Shown: one piece after another, positions 1 through 6,450 of the stretch
Layout: each line of letters starts with the position of its first letter
Position numbering within the stretch: the stretch's first letter is position 1
Source of the DNA: an uncultured Fimbriimonadales bacterium
Lineage (GTDB): Bacteria; Armatimonadota; Fimbriimonadia; Fimbriimonadales; GBS-DC
Length of the DNA: 17,545 bases
Reading direction: 5' to 3'
NCBI GenBank assembly: GCA_937934465.1
Contig: CALGZO010000170.1
Coordinates: forward strand, 1 to 17,545
Made by a program: the position numbers and the translations under genes
The notes under the pieces: model-generated
Told to the model about the DNA's origin: nothing
What the model saw: only the letters and a program-made list of their open reading frames with translations
Database searches by the model: none

Positions 1-2
1 CG

Positions 3-575
3 GGCGAGCAGACCACCCCCGACGGAACGCCCACGATGAAGCCCTGGTGGACAGTGACGCCTGAAGACGCCGAGCGGTGTCTACGCGCCACGACTTGGCA
101 CTGCGGAATGTTGGAATACTTCCGCGGCGGCGGATGGAGTACGCGCTTTCGCACGCGCGGCGGTATGCCCGCCACGATGTTTCGGTTGAATATCGTGGAT
201 GGGCTGGGTCCCGTGATGCAGATTGCTGAGGGCTACACGATTGAGCTGCCTGACGCGGTGCATACCGCGCTGGATGAGCGCACGAACCCCACTTGGCCCA
301 CCACTTGGTTCGTACCGCGCACGACGGGGCAGGGAGCGTTCCGTGATGTGTATAGCGTGATGGCGCACTGGGGGGCGAACCACTGCGTGCTGAGCGCAGG
401 GCACATCGGCGACGCGCTAATCACGCTCTGCTCGATGCTACGCATTCCCGTCGCGATGCACAATGTGGCGGCGGAGCGTGTGTTCCGTCCGCACCAGTGG
501 GGCATGTTCGGCACGGCGGATTCGGAGAGCGCAGACTATCGCGCCTGCGCCGCCTACGGCGCGCTGTACGGCTAA
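3..575 (+). CDS. fucI: L-fucose isomerase, C-terminal part (5' end outside window)
   Basis: The reading frame is open from the left edge, so this is the C-terminal 190 residues of a longer protein (the family is usually about 590 residues). FucI is a cytoplasmic manganese-dependent isomerase that interconverts L-fucose and L-fuculose. The visible part carries the family's C-terminal blocks as I know them: AEGYTIELP, a run reading DERTNPTWPTTWF, then GAFRDVYSVMAHWGANH, then SAGHIGDALITL, and a terminal block with FRPHQWGMFG and DYRAC. The internal ATG at 36 is not a plausible start, because conserved-looking sequence runs through it from upstream. Translation ends at TAA 573-575, followed by a short hairpin and the purB promoter. 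A kinase and a sugar-binding protein lie just downstream, so a sugar-use context is plausible. I am confident of the family; activity on arabinose or another aldose cannot be excluded from this fragment. Confidence 0.9.
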   Translation, partial: GEQTTPDGTPTMKPWWTVTPEDAERCLRATTWHCGMLEYFRGGGWSTRFRTRGGMPATMFRLNIVDGLGPVMQIAEGYTIELPDAVHTALDERTNPTWPTTWFVPRTTGQGAFRDVYSVMAHWGANHCVLSAGHIGDALITLCSMLRIPVAMHNVAAERVFRPHQWGMFGTADSESADYRACAAYGALYG

Positions 576-579
576 ATCA

Positions 580-606
580 CTCCCTCCCACGCGGCGGGCG
601 AGGGAG
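580..606 (+). terminator. Possible terminator hairpin after fucI
   Basis: CTCCCTC at 580-586 pairs with GAGGGAG at 600-606, and two further C-G pairs can form if one base bulges. It lies just 4 nt after the fucI stop codon. No T-tract follows, so it is not a classical intrinsic terminator. It could be an RNA 3'-end stabiliser, a factor-dependent terminator, or chance in GC-rich DNA. Confidence 0.35.
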
Positions 607-614
607 CGTCCAAA

Positions 615-622
615 GGTATACT
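615..622 (+). promoter_or_regulatory. purB promoter -10 box (GGTATACT), leaderless spacing
   Basis: TATACT at 617-622 matches the bacterial -10 consensus at 5 of 6 positions and is preceded by GG. Only 8 nt separate it from the purB ATG at 631, so transcription would start at or next to the start codon. No Shine-Dalgarno sequence lies at normal distance, and no -35 hexamer is evident 17 bp upstream. The same GGTATACT octamer lies before the TPR gene at 13049. Confidence 0.6.
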
Positions 623-630
623 GCTGACGC

Positions 631-1929
631 ATGATTGACCGCTACACGACGCCCGAAATGCGCGCCCTCTGGAGCGAGGAGGGCAAGTTCCGCGCGTGGC
701 TGGAGGTGGAACTGGCGATTTGTGAGGGGCTGGCGCGCTACGGCTACATTCCCGCCGACGCGCCTGCGCTCATCCGCGAACGCGCCCGATTCGATATCGC
801 CCGAATCGCCGAACTGGAACAGGAGACGCGCCACGATGTGATGGCGTTCGTGCGCAACCTCGCGGAGAATGTCGGCGACGCAGGACGCTGGATCCACTAC
901 GGCGTCACCTCCTACGATGTGGTGGATACCGCGCTTGCCCTGCGCCTCAAAAAGTCGGTGGAGCTCATCCTGACCGAGTGCGACGCGCTGCAAACCGAAA
1001 TCCGCCGCCTCGCTATAGAGCATCTCCGTACGCCGATGATTGGGCGCACGCACGGCGTTCACGCGGAGCCAATCACCTTCGGGTTCAAACTGCTCGGCTG
1101 GCACGCGGAGATGGCTCGCCACATCCAGCGACTAAACCGATTGCTGCCCGAAATCGGCGTCGGCAAGGTCTCTGGCGCGGTGGGCATCCACGCAAATGTC
1201 GACCCGCGCGTGGAGGAGTATGTGTGCGCCCAACTGGGCTTGACGCCCGACCCCGCCTCCACACAGATAGTCGCGCGCGACCGCCACGCGAGCTTGCTAT
1301 GCGCGTTCAGCGTGCTGACCGCCTCGCTGGAGAAGTTCGCTACGGAAATCCGCAACCTGCAACGCACCGAGATTCTGGAAGTGCAGGAGCCGTTCGCGCA
1401 AGGGCAGACAGGCTCGTCCGCCATGCCCCACAAGCGCAACCCGTGGAATTGCGAGACGATTAGCGGATTAGCCCGAATCGTACGGGCAAATGCAATCGCG
1501 ATGCTCGAATCGGTCGCCACTTGGCACGAGCGCGACCTGACTAACTCCAGCGTGGAGCGCATTGTCATCCCCGATACTTGCACGCTGGTTCACTGGATGC
1601 TGCGCAAGTTCGCCAGCATTCTGCGCGGGCTGGTTGTGTTGCCAGACAACATGCGACGCAACTTAGAACTGCTGGGCGGCTTGCCCTACAGCGAGCATGT
1701 GATGCTCGCGCTGATTCAGAAAGGTCTCTCGCGCGAGGGGGCGTACAAGTTGGTGCAACGCAACGCCGCCCGTGTGTGGGATGAGCGGATGGACTTCATC
1801 GATGCGCTGCTCAGCGATGCGGAAGTGCGCGCTCACCTCAGCGAGGATGAGATACGCCAGTGCCTGAGCCTTGAGCATCACCTGCGCCACTTGCCCGTCA
1901 CTGTGCAGCGCGTGTTGGGAGAAGGGTAA
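631..1929 (+). CDS. purB: Adenylosuccinate lyase
   Basis: This 432-residue cytoplasmic enzyme acts twice in purine synthesis. It removes fumarate from SAICAR to give AICAR and from adenylosuccinate to give AMP. Length is normal for the bacterial short form. Family markers are present in order: TRHDVMAF around residue 68 (His68), TSYDVVDTA near 93-101, GRTHGVHAEPITF at 138-150 with the expected catalytic His141, and the fumarase/lyase signature GSSAMPHKRNP at 261-271 containing the flexible-loop serines. The ATG at 631 is chosen because the family N-terminus (IDRYTTPEM) begins here and a -10 box sits 8 nt upstream, so the message is probably leaderless. The stop overlaps the ATG of the binding-protein gene by one base (TAATG), so the next two genes probably share its transcript. 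No other purine gene is nearby. Confidence 0.97.
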   Translation: MIDRYTTPEMRALWSEEGKFRAWLEVELAICEGLARYGYIPADAPALIRERARFDIARIAELEQETRHDVMAFVRNLAENVGDAGRWIHYGVTSYDVVDTALALRLKKSVELILTECDALQTEIRRLAIEHLRTPMIGRTHGVHAEPITFGFKLLGWHAEMARHIQRLNRLLPEIGVGKVSGAVGIHANVDPRVEEYVCAQLGLTPDPASTQIVARDRHASLLCAFSVLTASLEKFATEIRNLQRTEILEVQEPFAQGQTGSSAMPHKRNPWNCETISGLARIVRANAIAMLESVATWHERDLTNSSVERIVIPDTCTLVHWMLRKFASILRGLVVLPDNMRRNLELLGGLPYSEHVMLALIQKGLSREGAYKLVQRNAARVWDERMDFIDALLSDAEVRAHLSEDEIRQCLSLEHHLRHLPVTVQRVLGEG

Positions 1930-3230
1930 TGCGCACGCCGTGGGGAATACTCGCGTCTGGGGCGGCGAGCCTCGCGCTGTCGGGCTGTCGGCGCGAAGCG
2001 CACGCCGACGGACGCACGCTCCTGCGCGTGTGGAGCATGTGGGCAGGCGACGAGGAGCAGGTCTTCCAAGCCGTTCTGGATTACTACAACCGCGCTCAGA
2101 GCCGTGTCTATATTCAGAATCTCGGCGCGGTGGAGGATACCAAAATCATCCGCTCCATCGTGGCAGGTTCGCCGCCCGACTTCTTCACACTGCGCGAGCC
2201 GGGCTACCTCGCGCCGTTAGCCGCCAATAACGCGCTGATGGCGCTGGACGACTGGTTCCGCGAGTCGGGTTTGCGCGAGGCGGATTTCATCCCCGCCGCG
2301 CTGGAGCAGGGACGCTATCGCGGCAGGCTCTACTCGATGCCCTATCTGTTGGACGCGCAGGCGTTGTTTTATAACCCCGACCACTTCAAACGCGCGGGGC
2401 TGCCGCCGAACCAGCCGCCGCGCACATGGGAGCAGACGCTGGAGTACGCGCGTCGGCTGACCCGTAAGTCGCGCACGGGCGCGATTCAGACGCTGGGCAT
2501 GCGCCCCCCCGACCTGATTTATGTCATCGGCGCGTTCGGGGGGCAGTTCACCGACCCGCACACAGGCGCGCCCACCGCCGACCACCCCGTCAACCTCGAA
2601 GCCGCGCGCTACTACCGCGCCCTAATCGAAGCGATGGGCAGCGGCAAAGAGGTGCAGGCGTTCACCATGAGCTTCGGCAACGAACAGGGCACAAACAACC
2701 CCTTCTTCTTGGGCAAAATCTCGATGATGATTAACGGGCAGTGGAACCCCGCATGGTTTCAGAAATACGCGCCGCATGTGCCTTATGAGGTCGCGCCTGT
2801 GCCCCATCCTGCACGACGCCCCGACCTGCGCCTGCCGACTTGGGTGGGGCAGAACATGTTCTGCATCCCACGCGAGTCGCGACACCCGCGCGAGGCGTGG
2901 CAGTTCTTCGTGTGGATGCAAACGGAAGAAGCGCAGCTGCTGTTCGCGGAGACGATGCGCGGCATTCCGAACATACGGCGCGTGTTGAAACATCCGCAGC
3001 TGCGCACAGCGCGTCGCCCCGACGAGGCGTGGAAACACGGCTACTCCAAGTTTCTCGACTTGGTGGATAGCCCGAATGCGCAGTTTTTCCCGATTACCCC
3101 GATTGCCACACTCTACCTGCACGAGCTCTACACAGCGCAGGACTATCTGATTAGCGGCAACAAGACCCCTGAGCAGGCGTTGCGCGATGTGCAGGGGCGC
3201 GTGGCGGCGGAGTTCCGACGATGGAGTTAG
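1929..3230 (+). CDS. ABC sugar-type extracellular solute-binding lipoprotein (family 1)
   Basis: This 433-residue predicted lipoprotein would capture a solute, probably a sugar or oligosaccharide, outside the membrane and hand it to an ABC permease. It has a short signal sequence ending in a lipobox, ALSGC, with Cys20 as the lipidation site. The mature protein starts with the LLRVWSMWAG strand typical of family 1 binding proteins. The middle has a SMPYLLDAQALFYNPDHFKRAGL block, typical of this family (here described over residues about 136-158), and later a KISMMINGQWNP segment. The ATG overlaps the purB stop by one base, with GAGAAGGG at 1919-1926 as a possible ribosome site. The gene overlaps the kinase gene downstream by 10 nt. 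No permease or ATPase gene is in the window, so its membrane partners must be encoded elsewhere. The ligand cannot be read from sequence; amino sugar is suggested only by the neighbouring kinase. Confidence 0.88.
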   Translation: MRTPWGILASGAASLALSGCRREAHADGRTLLRVWSMWAGDEEQVFQAVLDYYNRAQSRVYIQNLGAVEDTKIIRSIVAGSPPDFFTLREPGYLAPLAANNALMALDDWFRESGLREADFIPAALEQGRYRGRLYSMPYLLDAQALFYNPDHFKRAGLPPNQPPRTWEQTLEYARRLTRKSRTGAIQTLGMRPPDLIYVIGAFGGQFTDPHTGAPTADHPVNLEAARYYRALIEAMGSGKEVQAFTMSFGNEQGTNNPFFLGKISMMINGQWNPAWFQKYAPHVPYEVAPVPHPARRPDLRLPTWVGQNMFCIPRESRHPREAWQFFVWMQTEEAQLLFAETMRGIPNIRRVLKHPQLRTARRPDEAWKHGYSKFLDLVDSPNAQFFPITPIATLYLHELYTAQDYLISGNKTPEQALRDVQGRVAAEFRRWS

Positions 3231-4132
3231 GTATGGGCGTGATAGTCGGCGTTGAAGGCGGCGGCACGAAGACTGGGTGCGCCGTGTTGAATGAGCAGGG
3301 CGAGCTGCTCGCCTACGCGGAGGGCGGACCTGCCAACCTCAACTTTGTGGACGAGGCGACGCAGCGACGGTCGTTCGAAGACGCGCTCAACGGCGCGCTG
3401 CAGGACATCGACGCGCCTGTGCTGGCGCTGGGCTACTCCGTGGCTGGCACTCAGGCGAACTGGGGCTGGCTGATGGAACGGCTGGGCAATCCCCCTGCCT
3501 TCGCAATTGAGGAGTCGCGCATGGCGATGCTCAGCACGGGCGTCGAGATTGCCCACGGCGTGTCGGTGGTGGCAGGCACAGGCTCGCTGATTGGCGGGTT
3601 CAAAAACGACCAGCTGGTGAAGCAGATGGGCGGCTGGGGCGCCCTGCTGGGCGACGAGGGCAGCGCCTACGATGTGGCAATGCGCGGCATCCGCGCCGCC
3701 GTGCGCGCATGGGACGGACGCGACCGCAACAACGGTCTCATCGAAGCCGTACAGAAGTTCTTCGGCGTGGGGGATTTAGCCGAGCTGATACCGCTGTTCT
3801 ATCGTCAGGGCGTGCCGCGCCACAAAGTCGCTGAGTTCGCTCAGAGCGTGGTCGCGACCGCACGCAAAGGCGACCTCCGCGCGAAGATGATCCTCGCGCG
3901 TGCAGGGGCAGACCTCTCGCGCGACGCGCAAGCCTGCGCCGCCACACTGTTCACGCGCGACGACGCCTTCACTGTCGCCCTCACTGGCGGCATGTTCAAG
4001 AGCCGAATCTTTCGCATCACTTTCGAGGAGTTTTTTGAGTTAATCTTCCCCCACGCCGAGTTTCGGACTCCTGTGATGGCGCCTGCGACGGCGGTGGCGG
4101 TGGCGGCGCTGAAACGGCTACGCGCGGGGTAG
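3221..4132 (+). CDS. BadF/BadG/BcrA/BcrD-family ATPase, probable N-acetylglucosamine kinase
   Basis: This 303-residue actin-fold ATPase probably phosphorylates a cytoplasmic amino sugar, with N-acetylglucosamine the likeliest substrate. The phosphate-binding loop VGVEGGGTKTG lies at residues 9-19, the VAGTGS loop at 117-122, and the block GGWGALLGDEGSAY at 137-150 is typical of NagK-like members. ALTGGMF near 253-259 is the adenosine-side motif. Length fits single-chain bacterial members. There are two possible starts. ATG 3221 has GGAG 8 nt upstream and overlaps the preceding gene. ATG 3233 has GGAG 5 nt upstream and begins right before the conserved strand. I kept 3221. Tight coupling to the sugar-binding lipoprotein supports uptake followed by phosphorylation. 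The family also includes activators of benzoyl-CoA and 2-hydroxyacyl-CoA dehydratases, but those usually carry a CxxC cluster motif, which I do not see. Confidence 0.82.
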   Translation: MELGMGVIVGVEGGGTKTGCAVLNEQGELLAYAEGGPANLNFVDEATQRRSFEDALNGALQDIDAPVLALGYSVAGTQANWGWLMERLGNPPAFAIEESRMAMLSTGVEIAHGVSVVAGTGSLIGGFKNDQLVKQMGGWGALLGDEGSAYDVAMRGIRAAVRAWDGRDRNNGLIEAVQKFFGVGDLAELIPLFYRQGVPRHKVAEFAQSVVATARKGDLRAKMILARAGADLSRDAQACAATLFTRDDAFTVALTGGMFKSRIFRITFEEFFELIFPHAEFRTPVMAPATAVAVAALKRLRAG

Positions 4133-4981
4133 CCACACGAAATCGCCAATAGACGCGCGCACCTGCATCGGCGTCTCGCGCGGCGGCAGCAGCGTGATGA
4201 TGCGCGTGGGCAAGTTCGTGCGCATGCGCAGCCGAAGCGAGATGCCCACATCGTACATCACATGCCCGTTCCCCGCCAATATTACGAACGCGAGGCGCGG
4301 CGAGGGCACAGTGCGCTCCAAGTAGCGCAACGCGGCGTCTGCCATCCCTGTATCCCACACGACCTGCGCGGCGTAGAAGCTGTCGGACTGCTCTTGCCCC
4401 GACGGATGCCCACCCCCCAACAGCGCGTAAAAGAGTTCGCGGTGCGCCGTCACGCTCAGGTCGGGGTCGGGTATGCCCAGCCGTTCGGACTCAGGCACGC
4501 TCTGCCAGCCGCTGCGCGCCGTCTGACGCACCACCGCACGCGGCACATTCAGCCCCACCAAGCGCAAGCGATGCCGATACACCGCCTCGAAAATCGGGCG
4601 GTATAACGCAAAATCGAAGCCCCACTGCGTGCGCCACTCGCTCTGCTCGATGAACTCCGACTCTGTGAGGCGATTCAGCGTCCACAGGTTCAGCACATGC
4701 TGTTTGGTGCGGTCGAACATCTCCAGCCCCACAATCACGCTGCGACCTGCCTGCACCAACGCCTCAATCACCTGCGCCTGGAACTGATGATGGCGGGCGT
4801 TGTCGTGCTGCTCGCCAATCAGAATAAAAGTCGCAGGCTCCAACAGGCGCGCCATCTCGGACAGGCTCACGGCTCGACGCCGATGCGCGTCCACAATCTC
4901 GTCAGGACGCACCGTTATCAGATATTGCCGACGCGGGTCGCCAATCGGCAAGGTATAGACCATATCGGTTTGGGCGCTCAT
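4118..4981 (-). CDS. ChaN-like (DUF399) haem-binding-fold protein, no signal peptide
   Basis: This 287-residue protein resembles the ChaN/DUF399 family, known in some bacteria as outer-membrane haem-binding lipoproteins linked to iron uptake. The signature blocks are present: GEQHDNARHHQFQ at 56-68, LEMFDR at 86-91, GLNVPR at 143-148, YAAQVVWDTGMA at 203-214, and AGNGHVMYDVGI at 236-247. Unlike typical members, it starts MSAQTDMVYTLP with no hydrophobic signal or lipobox. I extended the frame upstream to the first stop and found no ATG, GTG or TTG, so a missed signal peptide is unlikely. Met7 (4963) is an alternative start. There is no Shine-Dalgarno sequence before ATG 4981, and an A-rich stretch lies 7-12 nt upstream, so a leaderless message is possible. 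Its 3' end overlaps the kinase gene by 15 bp in convergent orientation. The role is probably haem- or tetrapyrrole-related; location is unclear. Confidence 0.78.
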   Translation of the reverse strand: MSAQTDMVYTLPIGDPRRQYLITVRPDEIVDAHRRRAVSLSEMARLLEPATFILIGEQHDNARHHQFQAQVIEALVQAGRSVIVGLEMFDRTKQHVLNLWTLNRLTESEFIEQSEWRTQWGFDFALYRPIFEAVYRHRLRLVGLNVPRAVVRQTARSGWQSVPESERLGIPDPDLSVTAHRELFYALLGGGHPSGQEQSDSFYAAQVVWDTGMADAALRYLERTVPSPRLAFVILAGNGHVMYDVGISLRLRMRTNLPTRIITLLPPRETPMQVRASIGDFVWLPRA

Positions 4982-5034
4982 CAGCGCGATATTTTCTGGA
5001 CGCGGGCGTCGAATCCTGCAGGAGAGGCGGCGTT

Positions 5035-5049
5035 GGGGTAGAATCTACC
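5035..5049 (+). promoter_or_regulatory. Promoter -10 box inside a 13-bp palindrome upstream of the small membrane protein
   Basis: TAGAAT at 5039-5044 is a reasonable -10 hexamer (5 of 6 matches to TATAAT). It is embedded in a perfect palindrome, GGTAGA-A-TCTACC at 5037-5049. A repressor bound there would block the promoter directly. The reverse strand also reads as a weaker -10 (TAGATT), facing the divergent ChaN-like gene. No clear -35 box is visible. Confidence 0.5.
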
Positions 5050-5065
5050 TCAGCGAGATTCATCG

Positions 5066-5083
5066 CACACGCCTGCGCGTGTG
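5066..5083 (+). other. Hairpin in the 5' leader of the small membrane protein gene
   Basis: CACACGC at 5066-5072 and GCGTGTG at 5077-5083 form a perfect 7-bp stem with a 4-nt loop (CTGC). It lies between the proposed promoter and the GGAGG site at 5103-5107. It may stabilise the mRNA or affect translation. Confidence 0.45.
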
Positions 5084-5114
5084 GAGAGTCTCGGTTGGTT
5101 CTGGAGGCGAACAC

Positions 5115-5429
5115 ATGAACAAGGGTGTCGATCCGATAGGAATTGGCGTAATCGCGTTAGGCGTCGTGATGTTGATTATCTTAGTGGTAATCAGCAACAA
5201 CATGATGCCGCAGCCGTTGCCTGCGCCGCAAACGCCCGACTTGAACGGTTTGGCGCGCAAGATAGACGACCCGTTGTCGGCGGCGGTCGCTGCGCCGAGC
5301 ATGGGCGGCGCGCCCCCGATGGGCGGGTTCGGCGGTCCGATGGCGCCTGGCGCACTGAGCGGACCTGGCGCGCCGCCGCCTCCACCGCGCGGCGGCGGCA
5401 GACGCGGCGAAATGCCCGAAGATTACTGA
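5115..5429 (+). CDS. Small single-pass membrane protein with Pro/Gly-rich tail, function unknown
   Basis: I do not recognise this 104-residue protein. Residues about 8-28 (IGIGVIALGVVMLIILVVIS) form one hydrophobic segment. A linker follows with PQPLPAPQTP and a short charged stretch, then a low-complexity tail (60-95) rich in Gly, Pro, Met and Ala that includes six consecutive prolines. The end is RGGGRRGEMPEDY. The ATG at 5115 is supported by GGAGG at 5103-5107, 7 nt upstream; the in-frame ATG at 5079 lacks such a site and lies within the leader hairpin. The gene is monocistronic, with its own promoter, a leader hairpin and a strong terminator just downstream. That argues for a real and separately controlled gene. 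The topology is probably N-terminus inside with an exported tail, but this is only inferred. Weak homologues, if any, are likely restricted to related genomes. Confidence 0.7.
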   Translation: MNKGVDPIGIGVIALGVVMLIILVVISNNMMPQPLPAPQTPDLNGLARKIDDPLSAAVAAPSMGGAPPMGGFGGPMAPGALSGPGAPPPPPRGGGRRGEMPEDY

Positions 5430-5501
5430 AAACCCGCGAAACATCGGCAGAGCGACTCCTGTCTAAACACTACGCAAGGGTCGTCCTGCTCTCAGACACA
5501 A

Positions 5502-5516
5502 CAGAGAGCATCTCTG
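5502..5516 (+). other. Small hairpin upstream of terminator
   Basis: CAGAGA at 5502-5507 pairs with TCTCTG at 5511-5516 across a 3-nt loop. It ends just before the terminator stem and lies in the 3' untranslated region of the small membrane protein gene. Confidence 0.35.
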
Positions 5517-5518
5517 CC

Positions 5519-5549
5519 AGAGGCTCGCACAACGAGCCTCTATTTTTTT
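5519..5549 (+). terminator. Strong intrinsic terminator
   Basis: AGAGGCTCG at 5519-5527 and CGAGCCTCT at 5533-5541 make a perfect 9-bp stem with a 5-nt loop, followed by A and seven T. This is a textbook rho-independent terminator for the plus-strand small membrane protein gene. Its last 10 bases lie over the stop and final lysine codons of the convergent glycosyltransferase gene. On the minus strand there is no U-tract, so it should act in one direction only. Confidence 0.9.
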
Positions 5550-6445
5550 AACCAACGCAGCAGCGCGTCTTTGTAGTTCTTGAGCAGAAACACGGACGCC
5601 CGCAACGCCAACCCCACAGGCACAAGCGGACGCAGCAGCGCGAAAGTACGACGCGCGTAATGCTTTTTATAAAATAGATACATGCTTTTGTGAAAAGTGA
5701 TAATCATCCTATTCGCGACTAAGTCGGTGCTGCGTCCAATCGCGTGCTTGATGTGCGCCTCAGGGTAGTAAACAACTTTATAGCCCGCCTGCCACGCGCG
5801 ATAGCACAGGTCGGTGTCCTCGCAATACATAAAGAACTGTTCGTCGAACCCGCCGAGCTGCTGATACACTTCACGGCGGATGAACAGCGCAGCCCCTGAT
5901 ACCCAGTCCACCTCGCGCACGGAGTTATGGTCCCAATCGGTCATGAGGTAGTCGCGCGTGTAGGGGTTATTGGGGAACAGCTTGCCCAGCGGTGTGTTTC
6001 GGAACAGCGCCGCAGTGGGGTTCGGGAACCGTCTGCAGGAGTATTGTAGACTGCCGTCGGGGTTGAGAATCTTGGGTCCGAGAATACCGATTTCGGGGTG
6101 TTGCTCGGCGTACTGAACCAGCGCGTCCAGCGCGCCTGGCAACACTTCAGTATCGGGATTCAGGATTAGGAGATACCTGCCCTGCGCGGCGCGCGCGGCG
6201 AGATTGTGCCCTTTCGAGAAGCCCAGATTGCTCGCGCTGACGATGAGTTTCACTTCGGGGAACTCTTTTTCGAGCATCTGCACGCTGCCGTCGGAGGAGG
6301 CGTTATCTAACACGAGGATTTCGTATTCAACGCGCGGCGGATTCGCCAGGATGGAGCGCAGCGCGGCGCGGAGCGGCTCGCGCGCGTTCCAGTTCACAAT
6401 CTGTATCGTCAGCACGACTTCGGGCACAGGGGTAGGATACCCCAC
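5540..6445 (-). CDS. Family 2 glycosyltransferase, rhamnosyltransferase-like
   Basis: This 301-residue GT-A fold enzyme probably moves a sugar from a nucleotide donor onto a polysaccharide or lipid-linked acceptor at the inner face of the membrane. The N-terminal strand TIQIVNWN (13-20) is followed by LVLDNASSDGS (44-54), LGFSKGHNLA (74-83) and the metal-binding LNPDTE (95-100, a DxD equivalent). The acceptor block with GGFDEQFFMY and CEDTDLCYRA covers 198-217. This arrangement is typical of WbbL/RfbF-like rhamnosyltransferases. The start is GTG at 6445, 5 nt after the stop of the upstream coiled-coil gene; GTG at 6427 is an alternative. A GGGGTA/TACCCC inverted repeat (6429-6443) covers the start region and might fold over the initiation site. 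The hydrophobic C-terminal part (about 272-287) could touch the membrane. No other cell-envelope genes are adjacent, so the acceptor is unknown. Confidence 0.88.
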   Translation of the reverse strand: MGYPTPVPEVVLTIQIVNWNAREPLRAALRSILANPPRVEYEILVLDNASSDGSVQMLEKEFPEVKLIVSASNLGFSKGHNLAARAAQGRYLLILNPDTEVLPGALDALVQYAEQHPEIGILGPKILNPDGSLQYSCRRFPNPTAALFRNTPLGKLFPNNPYTRDYLMTDWDHNSVREVDWVSGAALFIRREVYQQLGGFDEQFFMYCEDTDLCYRAWQAGYKVVYYPEAHIKHAIGRSTDLVANRMIITFHKSMYLFYKKHYARRTFALLRPLVPVGLALRASVFLLKNYKDALLRWLKK

Positions 6446-6450
6446 CCTGC

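Noticed and set aside
577..1122. A 181-codon open frame on the minus strand, over the start of purB
   Set aside because: It lies opposite conserved purB sequence and has no promoter or ribosome site; explained as a shadow.
6429..6443. GGGGTA/TACCCC inverted repeat as a second copy of the 5037 operator
   Set aside because: It shares only GGGGTAG-AT with the first site and lies inside the glycosyltransferase start region with no plus-strand gene to control. I treat it as a possible start-site hairpin at most.
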